Shown: positions 47,328-55,903 of the stretch, one piece after another
Position numbering within the stretch: position 1 is the stretch's first letter
Layout: each line of letters begins with the position of its first letter
NCBI GenBank assembly: GCA_934486875.1
Contig: CAKSPU010000002.1
Coordinates: 1-64,000, forward strand
DNA from: an uncultured Oscillospiraceae bacterium
GTDB lineage: Bacteria; Bacillota; Clostridia; Oscillospirales; Ruminococcaceae
Direction: 5' to 3'
Length of the DNA stretch: 64,000 nucleotides
Made by a program: the position numbers and the translations under genes
The notes under the pieces: model-generated
What the model saw: only the letters and a program-made list of their open reading frames with translations
What the model was told of the DNA's origin: nothing
The model's database searches: none

Positions 47328-47789
47328 TCATTCCTTGGCTTTTGCGAAAACGGGGAATTTTATCGGGTAATCATCGGCGGCAATGACCTGCACAGCCTTG
47401 TTGTTGGCGGTGTTTATGATGATAGGGCTTTTGAGATTTACCGTTGCGTCCATATTGTCCTCGGGGATAACGGCGATAACGTAGAATTTTGCGTCTGCGT
47501 CATTTTCCATATCAAGCACCGCAACGTCCTCATCGGCAACGGTTATGCGGTAATCGGGGCAAAATTCAAGGGGATCGAAAAGTATGAAGCAGAGGTTGGG
47601 GTTCTCCGTGCTCTGGAGCCATACGGGGCATTTGCCCTTGCCGAGAGGGGAGATAAGGATATAATCCCTGTAGTCCTCAAAGGCGAAAATCCCCTGGGGG
47701 AAGCTTATCACCTCGGCGGGGGAGACCTCTATCTCGTCGAAATCCCTTGTTTTAACTGTGATTCTGTTTACGGTATCGTTCATAATCAT
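47328..47789 (-). CDS. fliW: Flagellar assembly factor FliW
   Basis: Binds either flagellin or CsrA, coupling flagellin secretion to its synthesis. It has 153 residues with the family pattern ISFPQGIFAFEDYRDYILI, FILFDPLEFCPDY, and the C-terminal NLKSPIIINTANNKAVQV. Its ATG overlaps the preceding stop by four bases. Confidence 0.96.
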   Translation of the reverse strand: MIMNDTVNRITVKTRDFDEIEVSPAEVISFPQGIFAFEDYRDYILISPLGKGKCPVWLQSTENPNLCFILFDPLEFCPDYRITVADEDVAVLDMENDADAKFYVIAVIPEDNMDATVNLKSPIIINTANNKAVQVIAADDYPIKFPVFAKAKE

Positions 47790-48376
47790 TCCTCATATCC
47801 CGGAGCTGCGCTTCTGGGGAAATATATGGGCTCGCCTACATATTCTATCTCAAGCTTAGGTCTCTGGTTCACGATGAACTCAACGGTACCGGGAACAAAT
47901 TCAAGCTTTGCTTCGGGGCTTGTGTTCCAGTCCATATTAAGCTCAGATGCCTGATAGTTTATGCTGAGAGTGTTGCCCGACCAGCTGATGTCAGGACCGA
48001 CCTTTGGCAGGAAGTCCATAATTGTCTCCATTGTCCTTGTTGCCTTGGCGGTGGCGATAGATGCAGGGGTGGCTTCAAAGTTGCAGAGAGCGTTGCCCTC
48101 GTTCACGATGTTCGCCACTGCCTGATATGCTACCTTCATACCCTTCTGGGCTTCGTCCTTGGCAAAGGTGTCAATGTTCTTGTGACCGTAGCCGAGACTT
48201 TCCCTTGCGGCGGTGTTGTCGATATTTATTTTGATGGGTTCTGCGGTTATCTGCATTCCCCCCGGACTTTTTGAGACAGAGACGGTGGGAGCGGGAGTAT
48301 CGAGCTTCAGCTCCGCACGGGTAACGTTTATCTCAACATTGATAGGTACTGATGTTATATTAAGAAGCTGATCCAT
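47786..48376 (-). CDS. DUF6470 (YviE-like) protein
   Basis: A 196-residue protein at the position held by yviE in Bacillus, between flgL and fliW. It starts MDQLLNITSVPINVEINVTR and includes a helical stretch (KNIDTFAKDEAQKGMKVAYQ) and a beta-rich C-terminus ending PGTVEFIVNQRPKLEIEYVG. No function is established for the family; conservation of place suggests a part in late flagellar assembly. Coupled to fliW by overlap. Confidence 0.85.
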   Translation of the reverse strand: MDQLLNITSVPINVEINVTRAELKLDTPAPTVSVSKSPGGMQITAEPIKINIDNTAARESLGYGHKNIDTFAKDEAQKGMKVAYQAVANIVNEGNALCNFEATPASIATAKATRTMETIMDFLPKVGPDISWSGNTLSINYQASELNMDWNTSPEAKLEFVPGTVEFIVNQRPKLEIEYVGEPIYFPRSAAPGYEE

Positions 48377-48409
48377 AACTGCGTCCTCCTTTTATAAATT
48401 TTCCGTATA

Positions 48410-49777
48410 TTATACGAAATCGAAAATGCTCTTGGGAAGTATGCCCGAACCGAGGGAAAGGGAAGCGTTGTAAGCGGCTTCGATAGACTTCATATTTGTT
48501 ATCTCAGCTTCGATGTCAACGCCCTCAATGCTGTTCTGCTTCTCGGAAAGGCTTATGCGGTAAATGTCATTTCTGTCGATGTACATTTCCATATTGTTCT
48601 GCTTTACGCCGAGAGTGGTTATTGTGTCCATAACCTTGGAGTTTGCGGCATCAAGCTTGTCGATGTAGCGGTTTACGGAAGCTGTGTCGCCTTTTCTGAG
48701 AGCGGCGGCAGCGTCATAAACGAGCTGGATAAGGTTAAGCGAATCGCCGTCATCATCTGTTCCGCAGCCTGTTATCTCAGCGCCGTTAAGGCTCATATCA
48801 AGGGCTGTGGCGGGATTTACGGCCCCGTTCTCGTCATACTTTATTCCGAGACCGATATCAACATAAATGGGGGCTGTTCCGGGGAAGCCCTTGGCATTTG
48901 TGTACTCTGTGGGGTAATTAACGGTCTTGGTGTCGGAAAGCTTGCCTTCCTTGTCGTAATACTTTATGGTAGCGCCGTTTACGGAATTTTTAAGGTCATC
49001 ACCCATAAGACTTACGGGGATATCGTTGTAGCAGACTATCCTGTCCTTGGGAGATGTGCTGAAATCGGGGCTGCCGTTTACGGTGAATTTAATTGTGTTT
49101 TTATCATTCTTGTCGGCGCTGCTGTAGTAGGTGTCGCCATTATATTTGTCAAAATCGGTTATCTCGTTGCCGTCGGCATCGTAATACTTATCCACTTTAA
49201 TTGTATTGCCCGCAGCGTCGGTATATGTGCCGTCATCGTTTCTTGTGAGGGTCTTGCCGTCTGTTTCCGCAGTGTCATAATCATTGCCGTAGACCTTTGT
49301 TGTGCCGTCGGCAAAGGTTATCTCAACTCTTGAATGAACTGTGAAGGGGGTCTTGTCATTGCTTGCGGAGCCGAACATCTGCCTTGTGGCGAAATCGGTG
49401 TTCATATCCTGAAGCATATGCTCCGCCTGTTGCTCCATTTCAAGTGCGATGATGTCAAGCTCGGTCTGATCCATAGTGTCCTGAACGGAAACTATCTTGG
49501 ACTTTACATTAAGATATGTCTTGTCGGCAATATCGTAAAGAGCGTCCTCGGCAGCGTAGTAGAAATCCTTTGCAGTATTAAGGTTCTCGTCATAGATGTC
49601 GAGATTTTCAAGGGATTTTCTTACGTGGGCAGCCTTTGCCGCAGAAGAGGAGCCCTCGCTGGCACGGTTGTATTTTCTCTGAGTGAGTATCTTTGTCTGG
49701 GATTTCAGATAGCTTGAAAGCAGGGTGTTATAACTGTTTAAAAACGTTCCGCTGAACGCATTGTTGGTAACTCGCAT
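48410..49777 (-). CDS. flgL: Flagellar hook-filament junction protein FlgL
   Basis: Second junction protein between hook and filament. It has 455 residues against about 300 in Bacillus and E. coli. Flagellin-like helices lie at both ends (LLSSYLKSQTKILTQRKYNR and SIEAAYNASLSLGSGIL), separated by an enlarged central beta-rich, Asp/Thr/Gly-rich domain (~120-330). It lies 31 bases after flgK. Confidence 0.94.
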   Translation of the reverse strand: MRVTNNAFSGTFLNSYNTLLSSYLKSQTKILTQRKYNRASEGSSSAAKAAHVRKSLENLDIYDENLNTAKDFYYAAEDALYDIADKTYLNVKSKIVSVQDTMDQTELDIIALEMEQQAEHMLQDMNTDFATRQMFGSASNDKTPFTVHSRVEITFADGTTKVYGNDYDTAETDGKTLTRNDDGTYTDAAGNTIKVDKYYDADGNEITDFDKYNGDTYYSSADKNDKNTIKFTVNGSPDFSTSPKDRIVCYNDIPVSLMGDDLKNSVNGATIKYYDKEGKLSDTKTVNYPTEYTNAKGFPGTAPIYVDIGLGIKYDENGAVNPATALDMSLNGAEITGCGTDDDGDSLNLIQLVYDAAAALRKGDTASVNRYIDKLDAANSKVMDTITTLGVKQNNMEMYIDRNDIYRISLSEKQNSIEGVDIEAEITNMKSIEAAYNASLSLGSGILPKSIFDFV

Positions 49778-49808
49778 CGTGTATCAGCTCCTTAAGATTA
49801 TAGCTTTA

Positions 49809-51806
49809 TCAAAGACCGACCTTGCCTGTGCCGTTAATGAGCTTGTCAAGGCACTCGTCAAGAGCGGATATCATTCTGGAAATAGCGTTGTACCATTTCT
49901 GGTAGTTCATCATATTAACGCCCTCTTCGTCCATACTTACGCCCATTACCTCGTCCCTTGCATCGGAGACGCTGTTCAGCATAATGTTGGTGGAATCGAA
50001 GCTTCCAAGCTCGTATTCAAGGTCGCCGCCCACCTGATTGCCGTAATACTGGATAAAGCCCTCAAAGGTGAATCGGTCGGGCTCATTGCCGAACTTGTAC
50101 TTTGCGTCAAAGGCGGAAAGTATCTTGTTGATATAAGCATTGTCAAGCTCATCGTAATTGTAATCAAGCTTGCCGTTGTCGTCAACGAAGGGGTGAACAC
50201 AGCGGAGAGTGTTTTCGTTCCAGGTGTCGGCAATCTTCAGGTCGGCAACATTTCCGTCATCAAGAGCGCCGCCCTCAAATTCAAAGAGCTTGAATTTGGT
50301 GCTTTCTATTGCATCATTGCGGACATCTGCAAGAGTTTGGTTTACGATATCGTCGATCTTCGTAAGGTCATCGGCAGTGAGATTATTTTCGTCTGTGATG
50401 TTGTTGTCAGCCATATACTGAGCCTTGGTGTCATCTCTGAGCGCTGCCTCAGCCTTGTCAGCCGCTGCATTCTGCTGCCTTACCGCATCGGCGGAATTGT
50501 TGTAATCATCATAAAGGGCATTGAATGCCTTGGCGAATCTGTTTGCAAAGGAGCGGATAGTTTCCTGATAATACTTTATTCCGTTGTAGCCGTTCTCAGT
50601 GCCGCTTGCATAGCAGCCCTTGCCGTTGTACATATCGAAAAGTCCGCTTACGGAGCCGCCTGTGAGCTTGTCGGTCTCCTCTGCAACGGTTATGGCATAG
50701 GAGGGAGCATTCTTTAACTGTCCGGCGGTCATATTGTTTGTGAAAATGGGGTCATAATCAACGCCCGCAGCCTTTGCATCGGAGATTATTTCCTTTTCAA
50801 GCTCGCACGCCTGCTTTACATTTCCCTTGTAAATGTAGGAATTGAGCTTGTCGATCTTGTCATTGAGGTCGGGGTTTGCCATTACCTCGGGAGTTATCTC
50901 ACGCTCGCACTTTGTCCACTGCTTGTCGGTGTTGACGGTGCTGATGTGGAGCTCGGCAAAATCATTTCTGTCGGTCTGTTCGCCCGAGAAAATGATGTCG
51001 GTCTTGGCATATGCGTCCTTCTGAACAAGAGCCTTGTCGCCGAAGTAAACATCATATGTTCCGTCCTGATTCTGCTTAACGTCGATGTTTACGTACTGGG
51101 AAAGCTCGTCGCAGAGGTTGTTGAAGCTGTCCTTAAGCTCCAGGGGTCCGTATTCTATCTCAGCCTGATAGCCGTCTCTTGTGGCATAAACGTTGTCCAT
51201 CTGAACATAAGCATCGGATATCTGCTTGTTGAGGGAAGCCATCTGCTTAAGGATAGTGTTCACTCTGTCATTGGTAACGAGAATGTCCTCTCTTGTGGAA
51301 AGCTCAACGTCATTGAGTCTCGCATCAAAATTCTTGAGAACGTTTATAACGGAATCCGCAGCATTCATAGCTACGTTTGAAAGATCCTGTCTGTCAGCGC
51401 CTGTTGAGGAGAAGGACTGGAAAGCAGCCTTTAAATTTCCGAAAATAGCCGCAAGACCCGAGTCCTGATTTTCAACATCATCAAGGATATCTTCAATGTC
51501 TGCAAGAACATTGGTCTTAGCGCCTGTGTCGCAGAGCTCGGAGCTGTATCGTCTCACCTTTGCATCAAGGAGCTTGTCTCTGAGCTGGGTAACGCCGACA
51601 GCGTCAGCGCCCTTGCCCGCAAGGTTGACCTGAGTGTTGTAGCCGAGACTGCCTGCGGTGTTTGCCACGGAAACAACGTCAAGGCGCTGTCTGCTGTAGC
51701 CTGTTGTTTTTATGTTTGTGATGTTGTGTCCTGTGATATCAAGACCCTTCTGTGCAAGCTGGAGACCGTCTCTCTGCACATAAAGTCCGAAAAATGATGA
51801 AGCCAT
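49809..51806 (-). CDS. flgK: Flagellar hook-associated protein FlgK
   Basis: First junction protein after the hook. It has 665 residues (about 510-550 is usual). The N-terminus, FFGLYVQRDGLQLAQKGLDI with TGHNITNIKTTGYSRQRLD, is the rod/hook signature; the C-terminus has MNYQKWYNAISRMISALDE. A middle region of Asp/Asn/Ala-rich sequence accounts for the extra length. Confidence 0.96.
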   Translation of the reverse strand: MASSFFGLYVQRDGLQLAQKGLDITGHNITNIKTTGYSRQRLDVVSVANTAGSLGYNTQVNLAGKGADAVGVTQLRDKLLDAKVRRYSSELCDTGAKTNVLADIEDILDDVENQDSGLAAIFGNLKAAFQSFSSTGADRQDLSNVAMNAADSVINVLKNFDARLNDVELSTREDILVTNDRVNTILKQMASLNKQISDAYVQMDNVYATRDGYQAEIEYGPLELKDSFNNLCDELSQYVNIDVKQNQDGTYDVYFGDKALVQKDAYAKTDIIFSGEQTDRNDFAELHISTVNTDKQWTKCEREITPEVMANPDLNDKIDKLNSYIYKGNVKQACELEKEIISDAKAAGVDYDPIFTNNMTAGQLKNAPSYAITVAEETDKLTGGSVSGLFDMYNGKGCYASGTENGYNGIKYYQETIRSFANRFAKAFNALYDDYNNSADAVRQQNAAADKAEAALRDDTKAQYMADNNITDENNLTADDLTKIDDIVNQTLADVRNDAIESTKFKLFEFEGGALDDGNVADLKIADTWNENTLRCVHPFVDDNGKLDYNYDELDNAYINKILSAFDAKYKFGNEPDRFTFEGFIQYYGNQVGGDLEYELGSFDSTNIMLNSVSDARDEVMGVSMDEEGVNMMNYQKWYNAISRMISALDECLDKLINGTGKVGL

Positions 51807-51827
51807 TACTGTATCTTCCTTTCGTAT

Positions 51828-52277
51828 TCAGGCATTTGTAAATATCTTTGAGCCTGCTGCGCTTTCTTTTCTCACTGCGCCTTTGTCGTTATATGTATCA
51901 AGCTCGCCCACGGTGCTGCGAATTTTTTTGAGACGTTCGGAAACGATGATGTTTGCCGTGTCATTTATTTCTTTTATCTTATATATCATTTCGGAAAGGG
52001 AGGCACGCTGCTCTTCAAGGCGGGACTTATATTCCTCGGGAGCTTCGCTGACTATCTGCTCAAAGGTCTTTGAGCTGTTATCACAGAGGAGCGCAAGGCG
52101 CTGCTTTTCAAGTGCATTGCTTTTCATAATGAAAGCCTGCTCGGCGGAGAGGGAAGCGGAAAGCTTCTCGATCTCATTTTTGTTCAGCATATCCATTTTG
52201 GAATATTCAAATTTAAGAAAATTTCTGTAATGAGCGTTGTACTCATCAAAGAAAGCTATGAGTGCGTTATAGTCCAT
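51828..52277 (-). CDS. flgN: FlgN-type export chaperone
   Basis: Chaperone for FlgK and FlgL. It has 149 residues, all helical, beginning MDYNALIAFFDEYNAHYRNF. A GTG at 52,295 and an ATG at 52,286 are in frame, but the AAAGGA lies too close to them; the ATG at 52,277 has proper spacing. Identification rests on length, helical pattern and place between flgM and flgK. Confidence 0.8.
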   Translation of the reverse strand: MDYNALIAFFDEYNAHYRNFLKFEYSKMDMLNKNEIEKLSASLSAEQAFIMKSNALEKQRLALLCDNSSKTFEQIVSEAPEEYKSRLEEQRASLSEMIYKIKEINDTANIIVSERLKKIRSTVGELDTYNDKGAVRKESAAGSKIFTNA

Positions 52278-52316
52278 TTGTCCCATTCCTTTCACGAGGG
52301 TGCGGGTGCGTTTGTT

Positions 52317-52607
52317 TTACAGACCGAGGATAGAATCTGCGATATCCTCGGAGGATACCCTGTAGCTGCCGTCAGCTATCTTTGCGGAAAGCTCTGCCAG
52401 TCTGTCGGCGGAAGCTGTGCTGTCTGCGGCGGTCTTTGCAGCGGCTTTCAGAGTGTCTGAAAAGCTTGCTCTTGCAGATGAAGAGAACTCAGCCTTGTCG
52501 GTGTTCTTTCCCCTGCTTTTCTGAGCCTTGCCCGAAACGGGGCGTGAAGCGGCTTCGCTTGCGTATCTGTATGCGTTCAAAGCTGATGTATAGTTCTTTA
52601 TCTCCAT
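52317..52607 (-). CDS. flgM: Anti-sigma-28 factor FlgM
   Basis: Holds sigma-28 inactive until it is exported through the finished hook. It has 96 residues, with a disordered Ser/Lys-rich N-terminus and the C-terminal FlgM helices (ADRLAELSAKIADGSYRVSS, then EDIADSILGL). First gene of the operon, behind a sigma-28-like promoter, which gives the usual negative feedback. Confidence 0.93.
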   Translation of the reverse strand: MEIKNYTSALNAYRYASEAASRPVSGKAQKSRGKNTDKAEFSSSARASFSDTLKAAAKTAADSTASADRLAELSAKIADGSYRVSSEDIADSILGL

Positions 52608-52672
52608 AATATCTCCACCTTTCCGTGGTAAAATTTATATCTGTGCATAGTTATCCCGATGCTCTACTATAT

Positions 52673-52700
52673 ATATCGGCATTAATATAAGAAAAATTTA
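52673..52700 (-). promoter_or_regulatory. Sigma-28 (FliA/SigD) promoter of the flgM operon
   Basis: Minus strand TAAA (52,697-52,700), 16-base spacer, GCCGATAT (52,673-52,680), against the consensus TAAA-N15-GCCGATAT. It lies 66 bases before the flgM start. The spacer is one base longer than the most common form. Confidence 0.75.
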
Positions 52701-52842
52701 GCCTTTTGGGAGATTTTTTTTTATTATAATAATAGTTTTTATATACTGTTAGTATATTAATTGATTGTATTAACTTACAGTAAATTATAACGCTGAAATT
52801 ATGCATTTTTTGAGTGATTTGAGTGGGTTTTGAAATCAGCTC

Positions 52843-52934
52843 GGGGGAGTTGCTTTGTCCCAAACGTTCCAACCCGACCCCGCAAGCCTTTGAGAAAGAC
52901 TTGACCGAAACTTTTACTGTTGAGTTTATTTGTG
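52843..52934. repeat. Multi-hairpin repeat, short copy F2
   Basis: Left block 52,843-52,871 (GGGGGAGTTGCTTTGTCC onward) and right block 52,875-52,934 match the outer parts of F1 (43,070-43,332), in the same orientation; the middle hairpins are gone. The last hairpin reads CAAG(C)CTTT/AAAG(A)CTTG, in place of CCACCTT/AAGGTGG in F1, so its stem is kept by paired changes. The rest of 52,701-52,960 is AT-rich with nothing I can name. Confidence 0.8.
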
Positions 52935-52960
52935 TGGATTTTTTATTATGTTTCACTATA

Positions 52961-52997
52961 AAAAAATGAGCGGAGCACAGCTCTCTGTGCTCCGCTC
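52961..52997 (-). terminator. Terminator of the chemotaxis operon
   Basis: Perfect 12-bp inverted repeat GAGCGGAGCACA/TGTGCTCCGCTC, with a six-base T-run on the minus strand (52,961-52,966), 6 bases after the last cheW stop. Confidence 0.9.
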
Positions 52998-53002
52998 AAA
53001 GA

Positions 53003-53479
53003 TCACTTAACTCCGTCCATATAATCACCGATAGCGTCTATCATCGAATCGGTGAGCAGGCGCTCTGGCTCGATTATCATAATTATCCTGCCGTCAGCCT
53101 TATAAACGCCCTTGATATACTTGCCCGATGCGGCAGATATTGCAGGGGGCGGAGATATTTCCGCAGGGTCAAAGTCCACCACCGCATATACCGTATCCAC
53201 TACAAATCCGAGATAATCGGACTTTGCGCTGCCCTTTGATTCGGTAACTATAACGCATATCTTATCGGTAGCTTCCATAGGCGGCTCGTGAAATCTTACC
53301 CTCATATCGATAATGGGTACGATATCCCCTCTCAGGTTGATAACGCCCCTGCCGTAATCGGGAAATTCGGGAACGGGGGAGATGCTTCCGCAGCCGTTTA
53401 AAATTTCCTTGATGCAGCTTATTTCAATAGCGAATGTCTGTCCTGACAGTGCGAAGGTAAGGTATTTTTCTTCCTCCAC
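53003..53479 (-). CDS. cheW: Chemotaxis coupling protein CheW (second copy)
   Basis: Links chemoreceptors to CheA. It has 158 residues with the family fold: KYLTFALSGQTFAIEISCIK, VINLRGDIVPIIDMR, then ISAASGKYIKGVYKADGRII. It differs clearly from the CheW at 55,417, so the two are not a recent duplication. Last in the che operon, 5 bases after cheB. Confidence 0.95.
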   Translation of the reverse strand: MEEEKYLTFALSGQTFAIEISCIKEILNGCGSISPVPEFPDYGRGVINLRGDIVPIIDMRVRFHEPPMEATDKICVIVTESKGSAKSDYLGFVVDTVYAVVDFDPAEISPPPAISAASGKYIKGVYKADGRIIMIIEPERLLTDSMIDAIGDYMDGVK

Positions 53480-53484
53480 AGCGT

Positions 53485-54513
53485 TCAGCTCCTTTCAGGG
53501 TAGTTCATTTTCTTTTTAAGCAGGGTGCTTATCTCCTCCAGGGGAGCTTCAATGCAGACCGCACCCATTTTTTTGGCTTCCATAGGCATACCGTACACCA
53601 CGCAGGTCTCTTTGTTCTGACCGATGGTGTAGCCGCCTGCCTGACGAATGAGCAGCAGACCCTTTGCGCCGTCCGCCCCCATTCCCGTGAGAAGTGCCGC
53701 AGCCGCAGCCTTTCCCGCACATTTTGCCACGCTTGTGAACATAACGTCCACCGAGGGGCAGTGTCCCGAGACCTTTTCGCCCTCTTTGCTGGATATGTAA
53801 TATCCCTTTGCGTCCCTGTGGAGCTCCATATGGAAGCCCCCTGCCGCAATTACGCACATACCCTTTTTGAGCCGAATTCCGTCGGTGGCTTCAAACACCG
53901 CAAGAGAAGTGCTGCGGTTCAGGCGCTCGGCGTACATCTGGGTGAAAACGGGAGGCATATGCTGGGTGACGATAACAGGGGGGCAGTCCTTCGGCAGGTC
54001 TTTTATTACCTTTTCAAGGGCATCTGTTCCGCCTGTTGATGCACCGAGTGCGACTATTTCAATGCCGCCTCTGTCATAAGGCTTTGCTTCTCTTGACGTA
54101 TGGGGCAGCTCGGTATGAAATTGTGATGCGTTTTTTTCGCACAGTCTTGTGATGTCCGACGCAAGGCTGCTTATGAAAGCATTTACCTTTGACGGGTCGG
54201 AAACATCGGGCTTTGTGCGGTATGCAGCCGCTCCTGCCGCAATGGCTTCGTCAGCCTTATCCTCCAGTGAGGATATCATTATAACGGGCAATGGATACTG
54301 AGGGAGAAGCCTTTTTAAAAACTTCAGACCGTCCATTCTCGGCATTTCGATGTCCAGCGTCATAATGTCGGGTTCAAGGGCAAGTATCTTGTCTCTTGCC
54401 TCGTATGGGTCTGCGGCAGTGCCCACAACGTTTATGCCGCTGTATTCGGACAGCCTTTTTTTCAGAAGCTCCGAGAAAAACGGAGAATCATCAACTATGA
54501 GGACCTTTGTCAT
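53485..54513 (-). CDS. cheB: Chemotaxis methylesterase CheB
   Basis: Removes methyl groups from receptors and deamidates them. It has 342 residues: a receiver domain (VLIVDDSPFFSELL, phospho-Asp in MTLDIEMPRMDG) and a methylesterase domain with Ser in LGASTGGTDAL, His in VIVTQHMPPVF and Asp in LLTGMGADGAKG. It pairs with CheR for adaptation. Confidence 0.97.
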   Translation of the reverse strand: MTKVLIVDDSPFFSELLKKRLSEYSGINVVGTAADPYEARDKILALEPDIMTLDIEMPRMDGLKFLKRLLPQYPLPVIMISSLEDKADEAIAAGAAAYRTKPDVSDPSKVNAFISSLASDITRLCEKNASQFHTELPHTSREAKPYDRGGIEIVALGASTGGTDALEKVIKDLPKDCPPVIVTQHMPPVFTQMYAERLNRSTSLAVFEATDGIRLKKGMCVIAAGGFHMELHRDAKGYYISSKEGEKVSGHCPSVDVMFTSVAKCAGKAAAAALLTGMGADGAKGLLLIRQAGGYTIGQNKETCVVYGMPMEAKKMGAVCIEAPLEEISTLLKKKMNYPERS

Positions 54514-54569
54514 TTTCCCGTCACCCCCGCAGATCTGATGCCGTCTTTCTTAATGTGTACGGCATCTGT

Positions 54570-55379
54570 TTATTTTTCCCGTCGGTAAATGGCGGGCTTT
54601 ATGTAAGTATATCTCGTGTCTCTCGATACATTTTCGGCGTGACCTATGAAAAGGTAGCCGCCCTTTTTTGTGACATCGTAAAACCGTTCCACAAGGGCAT
54701 TTTTGGTCTGGGTGTCAAAATAGATCATAACGTTCCGGCAGCTTATAAGGTCAAATGGCTTCTTACAGACTATAGGGTCCATAAGGTTGAATTTCTTGAA
54801 AACGATCTCGTTTCTTATCCTGTCGATGACCTGATAATTTTCGCTGTCGATGCGTCTGAAATATTTGTCTATCCACTTGTCGGGAAGTCCCTCCAGCATT
54901 TCCTTGGAGTATATCCCTGCCTTGGCGGTGCGGAGAACATCGGTGTCAAGGTCGGTGGCGAGGATCGTTGTGTCCCAGCCTGCCTTTCGGCTGCCGAAAT
55001 ATTCGTCCACGGTCATAGCTATGGTGTACGGCTCCTGACCTGTGGAGGAGGCGGCGCACCAGATGCGTGCGTCCTTGTCCTTCACCGAGGCTTCGATATA
55101 CGGCAGAACGGTGCTTTCAAGGAACTTGAAGTGATCGGGCTCACGCATAAAGAAGGTGTGGTTCGTGGTGAGCTTGTTCACAAGGCGTATCGTTTCCTTG
55201 CCGCTGCTGTCGCTGAGGGCGAAGTTTATGTAGTCCGTGAAGCTGTCAAAGCCGCTTGCGGACACTATTCCCGTAAGCCTGCCCTCAATGAGCACACGTT
55301 TTTTTTCAAGATTTATGCCGTAATTTGTTTTTATGAAATCCACAAGACGAAGAAAATCATCATCTGTAAGCTTCAGCAT
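54570..55379 (-). CDS. cheR: Chemotaxis methyltransferase CheR
   Basis: Methylates receptor glutamates with SAM. It has 269 residues. The N-terminal helical domain is followed by the SAM-binding part WCAASSTGQEPYTIAM, ILATDLDTDVL and the SCRNVMIYFD motif. 55-57-base gaps on either side are the widest in this operon. Confidence 0.97.
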   Translation of the reverse strand: MLKLTDDDFLRLVDFIKTNYGINLEKKRVLIEGRLTGIVSASGFDSFTDYINFALSDSSGKETIRLVNKLTTNHTFFMREPDHFKFLESTVLPYIEASVKDKDARIWCAASSTGQEPYTIAMTVDEYFGSRKAGWDTTILATDLDTDVLRTAKAGIYSKEMLEGLPDKWIDKYFRRIDSENYQVIDRIRNEIVFKKFNLMDPIVCKKPFDLISCRNVMIYFDTQTKNALVERFYDVTKKGGYLFIGHAENVSRDTRYTYIKPAIYRREK

Positions 55380-55416
55380 TTCCTATGATCTCCTTTCCCC
55401 TCGCACATTTCGGGGA

Positions 55417-55884
55417 TCACTGCTCCATAACAAGCTTTTCGCAGTTGAGCAGAAGCTTTATTCCCTCGGAGTTTTCGATGATATTTTTGATGTAGTGGTT
55501 GGCGTTCACATTCTTGTTGGCAGGTGTGGCGCAGATCTCATCGGGCTTTGCGAATGTTACCTCTCTTACCCTGTCAACGATGATTCCCGCCTGATTGCCG
55601 CCTTCAAATTCAAGGACGATTATGCAGGTGCGCTCATCGTAGGGTATCTCTTCCTTGCCGAAGCGCTTTCTCACGCTGATAATGGGAACGGTCTTGCCTC
55701 TGAGGTTGATTATTCCCTTTATGTAATCGGGTACCTTGGGAACAACGGTTATCTGCTCGATGCCGATTATCTCGTTGATGTATTTGATCTCGATCCCGTA
55801 GACCACATCGTCAATGGTGAAGAGAAGCACCTCGCCGCCTGCGGAAATGAAATCCTTGTTTTCTTCCTTGGTATAGTTGCTCAT
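55417..55884 (-). CDS. cheW: Chemotaxis coupling protein CheW
   Basis: A 155-residue coupling protein with the SH3-like fold: VLLFTIDDVVYGIEIKYINE, PDYIKGIINLRGKTVPIISV, RTCIIVLEF and the C-terminal KLLLNCEKLV. Directly after cheA, with GGGGGAG upstream. Confidence 0.96.
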   Translation of the reverse strand: MSNYTKEENKDFISAGGEVLLFTIDDVVYGIEIKYINEIIGIEQITVVPKVPDYIKGIINLRGKTVPIISVRKRFGKEEIPYDERTCIIVLEFEGGNQAGIIVDRVREVTFAKPDEICATPANKNVNANHYIKNIIENSEGIKLLLNCEKLVMEQ

Positions 55885-55903
55885 TGCTTATTCTCCCCCT
55901 AAC

